Source of the DNA: Hymenobacter sedentarius
GTDB taxonomy: Bacteria > Bacteroidota > Bacteroidia > Cytophagales > Hymenobacteraceae
DNA: 64,000 bases
Assembly: GCF_001507645.1 (NCBI RefSeq)
Contig: NZ_CP013909.1
Location: 558,001-622,000, forward strand
Direction of reading: 5' to 3'
Positions 9,201 to 18,069 of the stretch are shown here, piece after piece. Positions within the stretch are counted from its first letter, which is position 1, and the number at the start of each line of letters is the position of its first letter. The notes beneath the pieces were generated by a model that saw nothing but the letters and a program-made list of their open reading frames with translations, was not told the DNA's origin and ran no database searches. A program made the position numbers and the translations under genes.

Positions 9201-9331
9201 GCCGCCCCCGCCCCGGCGGCCGCGGCCTGACCAACATGCAGGCCCGCGCCCGGGTCGTGGGCGGCACCGTGCGCTACGAGCCGTTGGCAACGGGCTTCGC
9301 GGTGGTAGTGACAGTACCGCTGGCTGGGTAG
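6266..9331 (+). CDS. Reg_prop / Y_Y_Y sensor histidine kinase
   Basis: 1021 residues. It has an N-terminal signal or membrane segment (LITILRWLVGSWLLL), then a long periplasmic region with repeated two-component-propeller blades (FAWVAARQGMFRYDG, LWAGGQQGLFELD, LWVGTHNGLVRYD). A Y_Y_Y-type Ig-like domain follows near 690-775 and a membrane helix at about 786-805. The HisKA_3 segment has the phosphorylated His near 833 (AADLHDDVGNLL). The ATPase domain has N-box KEALHNVVKHA and G-boxes DDGRG and GRGLTNM. It is architecturally like the sensors of glycan-utilisation loci, but no susC/susD genes are nearby. It presumably phosphorylates the regulator at 5448. The ligand is unknown. Confidence 0.95.
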   Translation: MLTKLITILRWLVGSWLLLAGPVARTQPLEQQPDRVLSTVGVRDLSSDPAGFAWVAARQGMFRYDGRQLVPLNQLVRQGPRLSGEAYRVVADSAGTVWVGMHDGLYAFVPASGELRRVPLPRLTGRHGHINALLLYRGALWFGRGLDPCQLFRLPLRRPRQPARLVWQYPQGLIAAIEPDSAGQLLLFSFERSWRLMPGGSAQLLANHSRRYRVLKADNARRTQLATHPLRLPHGPYFLTDSVLYERRPQRPARVLARWLRNSSSAAVPRLNVLELDSTWYWLGSGELLALSIRRQRQPPGLQHYPLPLAREWNGWLCFNRDRTGLWAFAEGMPGVFKLRPRRAPIQVLPVAGGQRLSTRTISRLADGRLLVGSYSGTFTQAADSPLAPLRRWRGEAPGQVWYCSLRLPDARLVVGFENGRSVGLLTGRRFQEIAWAGLHPDPTGKTIFCLLRDRAGRLWAGGQQGLFELDLARHTRTRYREGDPAWPLHRCEIEALSEGANGELWLATNRGLYCLQPATGALRHYGPDEAPPYRLPTGLLRCVLAAHPDSVWVGTLDAGLLLLHPRRGVQRQLTLGRGLPSEAVAFVLAPRPGRVLWVGTHNGLVRYDPRTGRRSDLTTAKGLATNELNRQSGWYDSVRQRLYVGGVGGLSVLELQDLTVAEYQPRLLLTGLTQHHAQPDTIRTDYLAGTLPQGLELAPGDAFADLALSFSDDTGPELGRFAYRLRGTRPAPWQELGTSNRLRLQGLEPGDYTLEIRGETELGTPARNVLRVPVRARTYWWRRPGVWAALTGLLLAAAVGGVYRWQQRRSRRRERYWAAEHALRQRIAADLHDDVGNLLTQISMHSDLLRETPHTPAQTRARLDALALASRQAAQQMSDVVWSLDAGPLRLGQLLDRMRDHAQEVLPPAGLDVQFRVVPDLPDPVLDPALLHNFYLIYKEALHNVVKHARATTVTVQLVADAAGLTLSVADDGRGHDGRPRPGGRGLTNMQARARVVGGTVRYEPLATGFAVVVTVPLAG

Positions 9332-9674
9332 CCGCCCGGCTTCCCGGCCAGCCAGGCCCTGGCTTGCCCACGAGGCGAGGTAAGCCGGGGTGTCACGCAC
9401 CAGCGACTCCCTCGCGAGCTCCTGCCTCTCCGCCGAGGGACCAGCACAGGAACTTACATGGGCGACCTCGAGCAGCAGCCCTTCTCGAAATGTGCTCAAT
9501 TGCATCGTGCCGTAAAATTTTATTTTCAAATAATTGCATTTGGTTTGCACCCGGCCGTCTTGGGAAGCCGGGCGTTTTGCGTGCGGCCAGGCACGATCTT
9601 CCCGTCAAAATACTATAATTTCCTGGTTTTTCGCATGACACCAACGTGTCATACCGTGCCCTTGTCGTGGCCGG

Positions 9675-9682
9675 TAGCTTTG
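9675..9682 (+). promoter_or_regulatory. Candidate -7 box TAGCTTTG
   Basis: Exact TAnnTTTG match in an AT-richer gap downstream of the kinase gene, 80 bases before ATG 9762 and 410 bases before the large surface-protein gene. No matching -33 box is evident. Confidence 0.35.
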
Positions 9683-9761
9683 TAGAATTATTGGATGGGA
9701 TTGTGTTGCCCAGCCGCTACTTCTTGCAAATCAGCAAAATCTTCACTTTTTCTCCAACTGC

Positions 9762-10046
9762 ATGAGTACACGCTACTCTCCGGCCGCTACCTGCGGCACC
9801 GATGCAGCGACGGCTCCCGCCTCCCACGGCACCGATGCAGCATCGCTTCCTGCTTCCCGCGGCGTCGGTGCCTCGTCGGCTTCCGCCACTCTGGCTTTTC
9901 TCCCCCGCGCCGCCCGCCACCAGCTCTGGCACCTGAACAGCTCCCTGCGCCGGTCGCTGCTGGGCCTGCTGTTGCTGGAGGCCCCACTAGGCCACTTACC
10001 CAGACCCAGACCCGCACTAGGCGCTACGGCTACTGCTGGCGAATAA
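9762..10046 (+). CDS. Possible small repeat-containing protein
   Basis: 94 codons from ATG 9762. Near the N-terminus is an 11-residue repeat (GTDAATAPASH, GTDAASLPASR, then a degenerate GVGASSASA copy) encoded by a 33-base DNA repeat. A Leu-rich stretch (SLLGLLLLEAP) follows. No family recognised. The rest of the gap 9332-10092 holds nothing else I can support. It may be a chance ORF. Confidence 0.25.
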   Translation: MSTRYSPAATCGTDAATAPASHGTDAASLPASRGVGASSASATLAFLPRAARHQLWHLNSSLRRSLLGLLLLEAPLGHLPRPRPALGATATAGE

Positions 10047-10092
10047 CTATCTCTTAATCAGCAACTTTTAGTTTTCCTACCCCCCTCAATTT

Positions 10093-13000
10093 ATGCCAAC
10101 ACCCTTACCATCCTTGCGCAGCATCCGCTGCTTTTCGGCCTACAGGCTATGGCTGCTGCTTGCGGCGCTGCTGCCGGTGGCGGCGCGGGCCCAGGCCCCT
10201 GCCATCACAGGCTTTACGCCCACTAGCGGGCCGGCCGGCACCAGCGTCAGTGTGACGGGCACCGACCTGAGCGGGGTAACCGCCGTGGCCGTGAACGGCA
10301 CAGCGGGCACCCTCACCAGCACGGGCACGGCCCTGGGTTTCACCTTCGCGCCGGGCGTGGGCTCCACCAGCGGGGCCCTCACGCTGGCCACGGCCAGCGG
10401 CGGGGCCACCTCGGCCCCCAACCCCGTGCTGCGCCTGCAAGGCACCGGCGGCACCAGCTCCGACAACACGGTGTACATCGACCAGGTGGAAATCATCGAC
10501 GCCAACGGCGCGGTGGTGCCCGGGGGCGTGGCCAACGGCAGCTTCGAGAGCGGCGCCCCGGCCGCCGACATCGTGTATAACCCGACCACGGTCACGGGCT
10601 GGGCCTTTGCTAGCCCCGGCTTCAGCATCGGCAACGCGGCCATCGCCACTGCCAACAGTCCCTTCTACCCGCCCACGCCGCCCGACGGCACCCACATTGC
10701 CCTGTTTCAGCTGCGGGACGGGTACGTGGAGCAGGCCTTGAGCCTGGGCGCGGGCACCTACCGGGTGCGCTTCCTCATGGCCCAGCGCCAGTGCTGCGCC
10801 CTGCCCTACGACCAAGCCATGCGCGTGCTGATTAACGGCGTGGCCGTGGGCGCGGCCCTCACCACCAGCAGCAGCAGCTACGTGCAGGTCACGTCCCTGC
10901 CGTTCACCGTGTCCACGGCCGGTACGTTCATAGTGCCGCCGTTGCCGACGGTGGTGAGCACTTCGCCCGCGCGCAACGCCCTGGCCGCCGGGCGCGCCGC
11001 CAACGTGGCCCTGACGTATGGCCAGGCTGCGAACGCGGCCCTGGCCGCCAGCGTGCGCGTGTACTCCCAGCAGGCCGGGGGCCGCAAAGCCCTCGCCGCC
11101 ACGGCCAGCGGCAACACCGTGACCCTGGACCCGAGCACCGACTTCAAGCCCGGCGAAACGGTCTACGTCACCTCGCCCGCCGGCGCGGCCAAGCCCTACG
11201 TGTACCAGTTCACGGCCCAGGCCGGCGCCGGGTCCGGCACCTTCGCCGGCACCCAGAACGTGCCCGTGGGCAGCGGCCCCCAGAGCGTGGCCGTGGGCGA
11301 CGTGGACGGCGACGGCGACCTCGACCTGGTGACCGCCAACACTGGCAACAGCACGGTGAGCGTGCGCCTGAACGGGGGCGACGCCACGGGCTCGAACACG
11401 GGCGCCTTCGCCGGTGGCCAGAACGTGTCCGTCGGCGCCAGCCCCTACTGCGTGGCCCTGGCCGACGTGGACGGCGACGGCGACCTCGACCTGCTCGCGG
11501 CCAACGCCAACAACGGCAGCGGCACGGTGAGCGTGCGCCTGAACGGGGGCGACGCGACGGGCAGCAATACGGGCGTCTTCACCGGCACCCGGAACGTGCC
11601 CGTGGGCATCAACCCCTACTGCGTGGTCCTGGCCGACGTGGACGGCGACGGCGACCCCGACCTGGTGACCGCAAACGCTGGCAATACCACGGTGAGCGTG
11701 CGCCTGAACGGGGGCGACGCCACGGGCTCGAACACGGGCGTCTTCACCGGCACCCAGAACGTGCCCGTCGGCGCCAGCCCCCGCGGCGTGGCCCTGGCCG
11801 ACGTGGACGGCGACGGCGACCTCGACCTGCTCGCGGCCAACGCCAACAACAACACGGTGAGCGTGCGCCTGAACGGGGGCGACGCCACAGGCTCGAATAC
11901 GGGCGCCTTCTCCGGCACGCAAACCGTGCCCGTGGGCGCCAACCCCCAGAGCATGGCCGTGGCCGACGTGGACGGCGACGGCGACCTCGACCTGGTGACC
12001 GCCAACACTGGCAACAGCACGGTGAGCGTGCGCCTGAACGGGGGCGACGCCACGGGCTCGAACACGGGCGCCTTCGCCGGCACCCGGAACGTGCCCGTGG
12101 GCAGCGGCCCCTACTGCGTGGCCCTGGCCGACGTGGACGGCGACGGCGACCTGGACCTGGTGACGGCCAACATTGGCAGCAGCACGGTGAGCGTGCGCCT
12201 GAACGGGGGCGACGCCACGGGCTCGAACACGGGCGCCTTCGCCGGCACCCAGAACGTGCCCGTCGGCGCCAGCCCCCGCGGCGTGGCCCTGGCCGACGTG
12301 GACGGCGACGGCGACCTCGACCTGCTCGCGGCCAACTACAGCAGCGGCACAGTGAGCGTGCGCCTAAATCAGGAAACGGCCCCCGCTATCACTAGCTTCA
12401 GCACAAACCCGGCCGCCCCCGGCACCCTGGTCACCCTCAGCGGCACCAACCTCACTGGGGCCACGGCCCTGGTCATCAACGGAACGGCGGCTACCATCTT
12501 AAGCAACACCGGCACAGCCATCACCTTTAACGTACCGGCCGGGGCCACAGCCACCGGCAGCAGCAGCGTGGCCACGCCCGCTGGCACCGCCAATAGCGCA
12601 GCCTTCGCGGTGCTGCAAGCTCCCGTGCTGGCTGCCACGACCGGCGCTACGGCCGCCCCCGAGCAAACCGTCACCGCCGTGGACGCTGGCATGACCGTGA
12701 ACGACGCCGACGGCACCACCTTGGCTTCGGCCACCGTCAGCCTCAGCAGCGGCCTGGTGCCGGCTGAGGACGTGCTGGCCTTCGTGCCCGCCGGCAACAT
12801 CACCGGTGCCTACGACGCCGCCACCGGCGTGCTCAATTTGGCTTCGGCCGCGCCCTACGCCACGCTGGCCGACTGGCAGGCCGTGCTGCAAAGCATCACC
12901 TACCTCAACACCGCCGACGCCCCCACCGCCGCCGACCGCACGGTCAGCTTCGTGGTGAATGACGGTGGCCTCGACAGCAACCCCGCCACCAAGCTGGTGC

Positions 13001-15651
13001 AGGTGCAGGCCGTGAACGACGCCCCTGGTTCCCCGACCGACGCCGACGCGGCCCCCAACGCCGTGGCTGAGAATGCAACTCCCGGCACCCCCACGGGCCT
13101 TACCGTGACGGCCACCGACGCGGACAACGCCACCCTGACTTACAGCCTGACCGACGACGCCAACGGCCGCTTCGTCATCGACGCCACCACCGGCGTGGTG
13201 ACCGTGGCCAACCGTGCCGGGCTCGACTTTGAAGTCGCGACCAGCTACACCATCACCGCCCAAGCCACCGACGGCAGCCTGACCAGCAGCGCCGCCTTCG
13301 TTATTAACGTGAGCGACGTGAACGAGGCCCCGGTAGTAGCCAACCAGTCCTACACCACCCAGGAAGACGGCGCCGCCGGCACCGTGGTGGGCACCGTGCT
13401 CGCCACCGACCCCGATGCGGGCCAGGCCCTGACCTACACACTCACGGCCGGCAACACCAACGGGGCCTTCGCCCTGGTGGGCAACCAGCTGCAAGTCGCC
13501 AATTCGGCGGCCCTCGACTACGCCGCCACGCCCAGCTTTGCCCTCACGGTAAGCGTGACCGACAACGGCACCCCCACCCTCGCCAGCACCGCCACCCTAA
13601 CGGTGACCCTGACGCCTGCACCCTGCGCTGCGCCCACCAGCCTGGCCGTAGGCGGCATCGGCACGAGCACGGCCAGCGTGAGCTTCCTGGGCACCGCCAC
13701 CGCCACTGGCGGCTACACCGTGCGCTACGCCACTGCGGGCCAGCCGGCCCAGTCCCTGACCAGCGCCACCTCGCCGGTGGCCTTGACCGGCCTGCTGCCC
13801 AACACTGCCTACGACGTGACCGTGACCAGCACCTGCAGCCGCACCCAAACTGCGGCTTCGACGACCGTTTCCTTCACCACGCTCTGCCAGATTCCGGCGC
13901 TGGCCGCCATAGCCAACCAAAGCGTGAACGTGGGCGCTAACGCCTGCGGTGCCTCGGTGAGCTTCTCGGCTTCGGCCAGCGGCACGCCGGCCCCGAGCGT
14001 AACTTTCACCCTCGGCGGCGCAGCCATTGCTTCGCCTTATGTGTTCCCGGTGGGCATTTCCACCATCACAGCCACGGCCAGCAGCTGTGGCGGCATCGCC
14101 ACCCGCACCTTCACCGTGACGGTGACTGATAACGTGAACCCAACTATTACGGCCCCCGTGGCCAAAGTGGTATCAACCGACGCCGGCCAGTGCTCGGCCA
14201 CTGGCATAGCCCTGGGCTCCCCGGTCACGGCGGATAACTGCACCGTGCAGAGCGTGACCAATAACGCCCCCGCTTCCTTTGGCAAGGGCAACACGACGGT
14301 TACCTGGACCGTGACCGACGCTTCCGGCAACACGGCCACCGCCACCCAGCTGGTGACCGTGGTCGACAACCAGGCCCCGACCATCACGGCCCCGGCCAAC
14401 CTCTCGCTGGCCAACGACGCCAAAGCCTGCGCCCGCGCCCTGGCCACCGTAGCGCTGGGCACGCCCGCCGCCGCCGACAACTGCGGCACTGTGACGGTGA
14501 CCAACAATGCCCCGACCAGCTTCCCAGTGGGCACCACCACCGTGACCTGGACGGTAACCGACGGCAGCAACCGCACCTCTACGGCCACGCAGCTGGTGAC
14601 CATCACCAACGCCGCGCCCGTGCTGGGCGACATCGCCGGCCCCGGCGCTCCGCTGAGCATCGCGGCCGCCACGGTCTCGCTCTCGGCCAACTTCATCGAC
14701 AACAACCTGACGGCGGCCACCTGGACCTGGGACGACGGCGGCACCAGCGCCGGCACCCTGAGCGGCGCCACCGTGAGCGGCAGCCACGCCTACACCACGC
14801 CCGGCGTGTACAAGGTGGGCCTGACCGTGCGCGACGCCTGTGGCCTATCGGCCACGACGTTCTACGAATACGTGGTGGTGTACGACCCCAACGGCGGCTT
14901 CGTCACCGGTCACGGCGCCATTGCCTCGCCGATGAATCCGGCCCTGCCCTTCATGCAGGTGGGCGGCACGGCCAAGTTCGGCTTTGTGGCCAAGTACGCC
15001 AAAGGTTCCACCACCCAGGTCGATGGCAACACCGGGTTTGAGTTCAAAGCCGGTAACCTGGACTTCGAAAGCACCTCCCTGACGGCGACGCGCCTGGTTA
15101 TTGCCGGAGAACGCGCCAATTACAAGGGCGTGGGCACCATCAACGGCGCCGGAACCTACGGCTTCCTGGTGGCCGCCATCGACGGCGACTACAACGGCGG
15201 CACGGGCCCGGACCGGTTCCGCATCAAAATCTGGAACACGGCCACCAGCGCCGTGGTGTACGACAACCAAGCCGGGGCCGATGAGAATGACCCGGCCACG
15301 ACGGCCATCAGCTACGGAGCCATCATCATCCAGACCCCAAAAAGCAGCGCCCCCGCCAATCTTGTTGAGGCGACCGAAACGGCAACCCTGACGGCCGCCA
15401 CCTTCGGCGCTTACCCCAACCCGGTACACGAGCAAACCACCGCTGCCTTTGCTTTCGACCAAGACGAGGACTACGCGGTGGAAGTGTACGACGTGACGGG
15501 CCGCCTAGTGCAGCGCCTGCAAGCGGGCCACGCGGCGGCGGGCCAGCTCGTCCAGGTCACTTGGACGCCGGGCAACGCGGCCACGGGCGTGTACAGCCTG
15601 CGCTTGGTTACCAAGCACGGGGTGCAGCAGCTGCGCCTGGTCCGGCAATAA
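10093..15651 (+). CDS. Giant T9SS-secreted multidomain surface protein (IPT, FG-GAP, cadherin, HYR, PKD)
   Basis: 1852 residues. The signal peptide is about 1-34 (cleavage near ARA). Domains in order: IPT/TIG (about 37-115); a galactose-binding-like region; a Big_5-like Ig domain; seven FG-GAP/VCBS repeats (about 384-760), each with DVDGDGDLDL calcium-binding loops; a second IPT; two cadherin-like domains; FN3; two HYR domains (TVTWTVTDxSG/SN); and a PKD domain (TWTWDDGGT). The C-terminal 75 residues (AYPNPV, VEVYDVTGRLVQ, GVYSLRL) form a type A T9SS sorting domain. It is probably exported, cleaved and anchored on or released from the cell surface, as an adhesin or matrix protein. The terminator-like hairpin at 15660 follows. 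Confidence 0.93.
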   Translation: MPTPLPSLRSIRCFSAYRLWLLLAALLPVAARAQAPAITGFTPTSGPAGTSVSVTGTDLSGVTAVAVNGTAGTLTSTGTALGFTFAPGVGSTSGALTLATASGGATSAPNPVLRLQGTGGTSSDNTVYIDQVEIIDANGAVVPGGVANGSFESGAPAADIVYNPTTVTGWAFASPGFSIGNAAIATANSPFYPPTPPDGTHIALFQLRDGYVEQALSLGAGTYRVRFLMAQRQCCALPYDQAMRVLINGVAVGAALTTSSSSYVQVTSLPFTVSTAGTFIVPPLPTVVSTSPARNALAAGRAANVALTYGQAANAALAASVRVYSQQAGGRKALAATASGNTVTLDPSTDFKPGETVYVTSPAGAAKPYVYQFTAQAGAGSGTFAGTQNVPVGSGPQSVAVGDVDGDGDLDLVTANTGNSTVSVRLNGGDATGSNTGAFAGGQNVSVGASPYCVALADVDGDGDLDLLAANANNGSGTVSVRLNGGDATGSNTGVFTGTRNVPVGINPYCVVLADVDGDGDPDLVTANAGNTTVSVRLNGGDATGSNTGVFTGTQNVPVGASPRGVALADVDGDGDLDLLAANANNNTVSVRLNGGDATGSNTGAFSGTQTVPVGANPQSMAVADVDGDGDLDLVTANTGNSTVSVRLNGGDATGSNTGAFAGTRNVPVGSGPYCVALADVDGDGDLDLVTANIGSSTVSVRLNGGDATGSNTGAFAGTQNVPVGASPRGVALADVDGDGDLDLLAANYSSGTVSVRLNQETAPAITSFSTNPAAPGTLVTLSGTNLTGATALVINGTAATILSNTGTAITFNVPAGATATGSSSVATPAGTANSAAFAVLQAPVLAATTGATAAPEQTVTAVDAGMTVNDADGTTLASATVSLSSGLVPAEDVLAFVPAGNITGAYDAATGVLNLASAAPYATLADWQAVLQSITYLNTADAPTAADRTVSFVVNDGGLDSNPATKLVQVQAVNDAPGSPTDADAAPNAVAENATPGTPTGLTVTATDADNATLTYSLTDDANGRFVIDATTGVVTVANRAGLDFEVATSYTITAQATDGSLTSSAAFVINVSDVNEAPVVANQSYTTQEDGAAGTVVGTVLATDPDAGQALTYTLTAGNTNGAFALVGNQLQVANSAALDYAATPSFALTVSVTDNGTPTLASTATLTVTLTPAPCAAPTSLAVGGIGTSTASVSFLGTATATGGYTVRYATAGQPAQSLTSATSPVALTGLLPNTAYDVTVTSTCSRTQTAASTTVSFTTLCQIPALAAIANQSVNVGANACGASVSFSASASGTPAPSVTFTLGGAAIASPYVFPVGISTITATASSCGGIATRTFTVTVTDNVNPTITAPVAKVVSTDAGQCSATGIALGSPVTADNCTVQSVTNNAPASFGKGNTTVTWTVTDASGNTATATQLVTVVDNQAPTITAPANLSLANDAKACARALATVALGTPAAADNCGTVTVTNNAPTSFPVGTTTVTWTVTDGSNRTSTATQLVTITNAAPVLGDIAGPGAPLSIAAATVSLSANFIDNNLTAATWTWDDGGTSAGTLSGATVSGSHAYTTPGVYKVGLTVRDACGLSATTFYEYVVVYDPNGGFVTGHGAIASPMNPALPFMQVGGTAKFGFVAKYAKGSTTQVDGNTGFEFKAGNLDFESTSLTATRLVIAGERANYKGVGTINGAGTYGFLVAAIDGDYNGGTGPDRFRIKIWNTATSAVVYDNQAGADENDPATTAISYGAIIIQTPKSSAPANLVEATETATLTAATFGAYPNPVHEQTTAAFAFDQDEDYAVEVYDVTGRLVQRLQAGHAAAGQLVQVTWTPGNAATGVYSLRLVTKHGVQQLRLVRQ
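11242..12372 (+). repeat. Seven-copy in-gene tandem repeat (FG-GAP units)
   Basis: Seven in-frame units, mostly 165 bases (55 residues), the second 57 residues, the seventh truncated. Conserved cores are DVDGDGDLDL, STVSVRLNGGD and ATGSNTG. The units are very similar at the DNA level, including synonymous positions, which points to recent duplication or gene conversion. Confidence 0.9.
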
Positions 15652-15659
15652 GCTGGGAC

Positions 15660-15703
15660 TACCCGGTCGCAACAACCGCTCTACGTGGCGTTGCGGCCGG
15701 GTA
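15660..15703 (+). terminator. Hairpin after the surface-protein gene
   Basis: 14-base arms 15660-15673 and 15690-15703 pair with one G-U-type mismatch, a few bases after the stop. There is no clear T-run, so it could be a weak terminator or an mRNA 3' stabiliser. Confidence 0.45.
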
Positions 15704-15849
15704 ACGCCAGCAAACAACGCACCGGCTGCTTGATGCTGGCGGCTCCACTCGCTTGACAGCCACCGCTGAGCACGACGGCACGCGTCAGGCGGCTATAGTT
15801 GCCCTAGCTCTTTTTGTTTTCCATTCTTACCCACCAACCCCCAACCAAC

Positions 15850-17058
15850 ATGAAGAACCAATACCTATTGACCGGTGGCCTATTAGGCCTGCTTTCAATG
15901 GCCAGCCCCGTGTTCGGCCAGAATTACGAGCAGATCGCCAAGCAGATTGTCAATACCTCCGCCGGCGTCAAGCCCGGAGAGTTGGTGATGATTACGGGCG
16001 GCCAGCATACCCTGCCGCTGATGGAAGCCGTGGCCGTGGAAGTAGCCCGCGCGGGGGGGCAACCGCGTATGCTGGTGAATACCGATAAGGTCGCGCATGC
16101 CACCACCGTGGAAATACCGGAGTCCGCGATTCAAACGTCGAAATCCAACAGCTGGACGCTAGGAGCGGATGTCCTCATCTCGCTGCCCAGTATAGATGAC
16201 CCCAAGGCGGTGTCCGCGGGCTTCACCGAGGAACGCCAAGCGAAATTTGCGCAAGTGGCGGCCGACGGGGGCATCAACAGAAAGGTGGACGCCACCAAGC
16301 TGCGGGGCGTCTCCGTGGCCTACCCCAGCAGAAGCTTCGCGGCGAACGAGCAGCTGGACTACCCGAGCTACGAACAGATGATTTGGGCTGGTATTGGCGC
16401 GGATTATACCGCCATTTCTACGCAGGCCCAGCAGCTGAAACAGCGGCTGGCGACGGGCAAAAAAGTGCACATCACCTCCCCCACGGGCACCGACCTGACC
16501 TTTCAGCTCGCTGCTCGCCCCGTGTTTGTCGACGATGGCGTGGTGACCGCCGCCGACCAGCAGGAGAAAATGTATTTGAGCCGCGCGGCGGCGCTGCCCG
16601 GAGGGCGGGTATATGTAACCTGCGAGGAAACCTCCGGTATGGGCCGGCTAGCGGCCTCCCCCAGCACGTGGAACGCCAAACCTTTCAAAGGATTCAAGGC
16701 CGACTTTAAGAGTGGGCAGATGGCGAACGCGAAAGCTGATATGGGAGATGAGGATTTTCAGAAGTGGCTGGCGTTGCGTGATGCTAGCTCCATGAAAATC
16801 GGCTACTTTTCCATCGGCCTGAACCCAGCGATGAAGGGGCAAAAAGACTATACCCCGAGTACAGCCGCGGGCATGGTACTGGTGGGGATTGGGGGCAATG
16901 AACTTCAGGGTGGCCAAAACAAAGGCGCGACCGGCGCAAACTTCCCCATTGCCAACGCGACCGTGGAAGTAGACGGCGCCGTGATTGTGCGCAATGGCCA
17001 ACTTGTGTCACCAGCCACGGCTAAAGCTGCCCCCGTCAGCAAGAAAAATCGGAAATGA
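15850..17058 (+). CDS. Secreted M29-like aminopeptidase homologue, metal ligands possibly lost
   Basis: 402 residues from ATG 15850. The signal peptide ends at about VFGQ (residue 24). The overall pattern resembles the M29 (aminopeptidase T/AmpS-like) fold: KPGELVMI, LPLMEAVAVEVARAGG, HITSPTGTDLTF, IGLNPAMKG, VEVDG. In active relatives the region before VEVDG carries a His-x-Asp metal pair; here it reads GANFPIANATVEVDG with no His. It may therefore be catalytically altered or inactive. It is the first of several exported hydrolase genes. The adjacent 17196 gene is also exported and on the same strand. Confidence 0.75.
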   Translation: MKNQYLLTGGLLGLLSMASPVFGQNYEQIAKQIVNTSAGVKPGELVMITGGQHTLPLMEAVAVEVARAGGQPRMLVNTDKVAHATTVEIPESAIQTSKSNSWTLGADVLISLPSIDDPKAVSAGFTEERQAKFAQVAADGGINRKVDATKLRGVSVAYPSRSFAANEQLDYPSYEQMIWAGIGADYTAISTQAQQLKQRLATGKKVHITSPTGTDLTFQLAARPVFVDDGVVTAADQQEKMYLSRAAALPGGRVYVTCEETSGMGRLAASPSTWNAKPFKGFKADFKSGQMANAKADMGDEDFQKWLALRDASSMKIGYFSIGLNPAMKGQKDYTPSTAAGMVLVGIGGNELQGGQNKGATGANFPIANATVEVDGAVIVRNGQLVSPATAKAAPVSKKNRK

Positions 17059-17195
17059 GGCAGGGCAATTTGCGTCTGGCCACCAAACGTTTGCCTGAAT
17101 AGAGCGAGCCGAGCCGCCTCGCTTCAAGGTCGGTCGGCGATGCCAACTCGCCATACTAGATAATTTTTTAGTAACCAGCCCTGAACCCCATAACC

Positions 17196-17762
17196 ATGAC
17201 AAAAATCATGACGCCCACGCGATGCTTTGCGGTCCTCTCGCTCGCGGGGGCAGCAACTTCCGCCCAGGCGCAAACCAAAGCAGCCGCGCCGCTGCGCTAT
17301 AAAGACGCCGTGGAGGCTAATCCCACGGCGGATGCAGACATCCAGGTCGTAACCGAGTACGTCAACACGTTGGTGGGCGGAAACGCGGAGAAAGCAAAGC
17401 TGCGGTTGGCCGGCAATTACAAAGGGTACGGCCCCTCCGCCGTCGACTCCACGACGACCGAGCAACTGCTGCGTCGGTGGCAGCAGAGTTACGCCACGCA
17501 AACCAACCGGAAATTCACCTTCGTCGCCGCCACGTTTCGCGTGAAATCGGGTAACCTGAAAGGCAACTGGGTGTCGTTATGGGGAAATTACGCTTTTACC
17601 CAAAATGGCAAGAACGCTACCTTTCCCGTCCATTACACCGCCCACGTCACCAACGGAAAGATTGACGTGGACCGGATTTACTACGATAATTTATACGTAT
17701 CCCAAGCCCTGGGCTACAAGCTGGTCCCACCCGCTGCTGGGGCGGCCGCTACAGGGAAATAG
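17196..17762 (+). CDS. Exported NTF2/SnoaL-like protein
   Basis: 188 residues. A signal peptide (LAGAATSAQAQT) is followed by a domain beginning ADIQVVTEYVNTLVGGNAEKAKLRLAGN. That helix-helix-strand opening is typical of SnoaL/NTF2-like folds, and GNWVSLWGNYAF and VHYTAHVTNGKID form its later strands. Such domains often bind small ligands or accompany enzymes; no catalytic residues can be assigned. The C-terminal tail is Ala/Pro-rich. It lies 137 bases after the M29-like gene and is followed by a strong terminator at 17786. Confidence 0.65.
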   Translation: MTKIMTPTRCFAVLSLAGAATSAQAQTKAAAPLRYKDAVEANPTADADIQVVTEYVNTLVGGNAEKAKLRLAGNYKGYGPSAVDSTTTEQLLRRWQQSYATQTNRKFTFVAATFRVKSGNLKGNWVSLWGNYAFTQNGKNATFPVHYTAHVTNGKIDVDRIYYDNLYVSQALGYKLVPPAAGAAATGK

Positions 17763-17785
17763 CCCTTCGGGGCGCTCGCAATGAA

Positions 17786-17830
17786 GCCTGGCCGCAAGCA
17801 CTTGCTTGCGGCCAGGCCTTCCTTTATTGT
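17786..17830 (+). terminator. Terminator hairpin after the NTF2-like gene
   Basis: A perfect 15-base inverted repeat, arms 17786-17800 and 17803-17817 (GCCTGGCCGCAAGCA and its complement), followed by CTTCCTTTATT. The remaining gap to 18069 shows no gene. Confidence 0.75.
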
Positions 17831-18069
17831 GGTTTCCGGCATTTCTGCCAGTAGTTCCCACCGGTGCGTGCGATGGGCTAATGGGTTGCCTCATTCTGCT
17901 TTTTCCACCGTTATCGTGAACAGCGGAGGTTTGAACCAGATGTGGATGGCAAAGAAATGCGGCTGCGGTGGTAGCCATGCTAATGGGCTGGCTTTGGAAG
18001 GATGGGCTATTCGTCCGAAACGGGTGTAGCTTGCTTCACCGGCCCAGCACCCGCCGCCCCGATTCCTTT

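Noticed and set aside
10147..11922. 591-codon minus-strand frame inside the surface-protein gene
   Set aside because: It mirrors the FG-GAP repeats and has no independent start, domain or promoter.
11242..12372. CRISPR-like tandem repeat
   Set aside because: The 165-base period is in frame within a protein gene and encodes FG-GAP domains.
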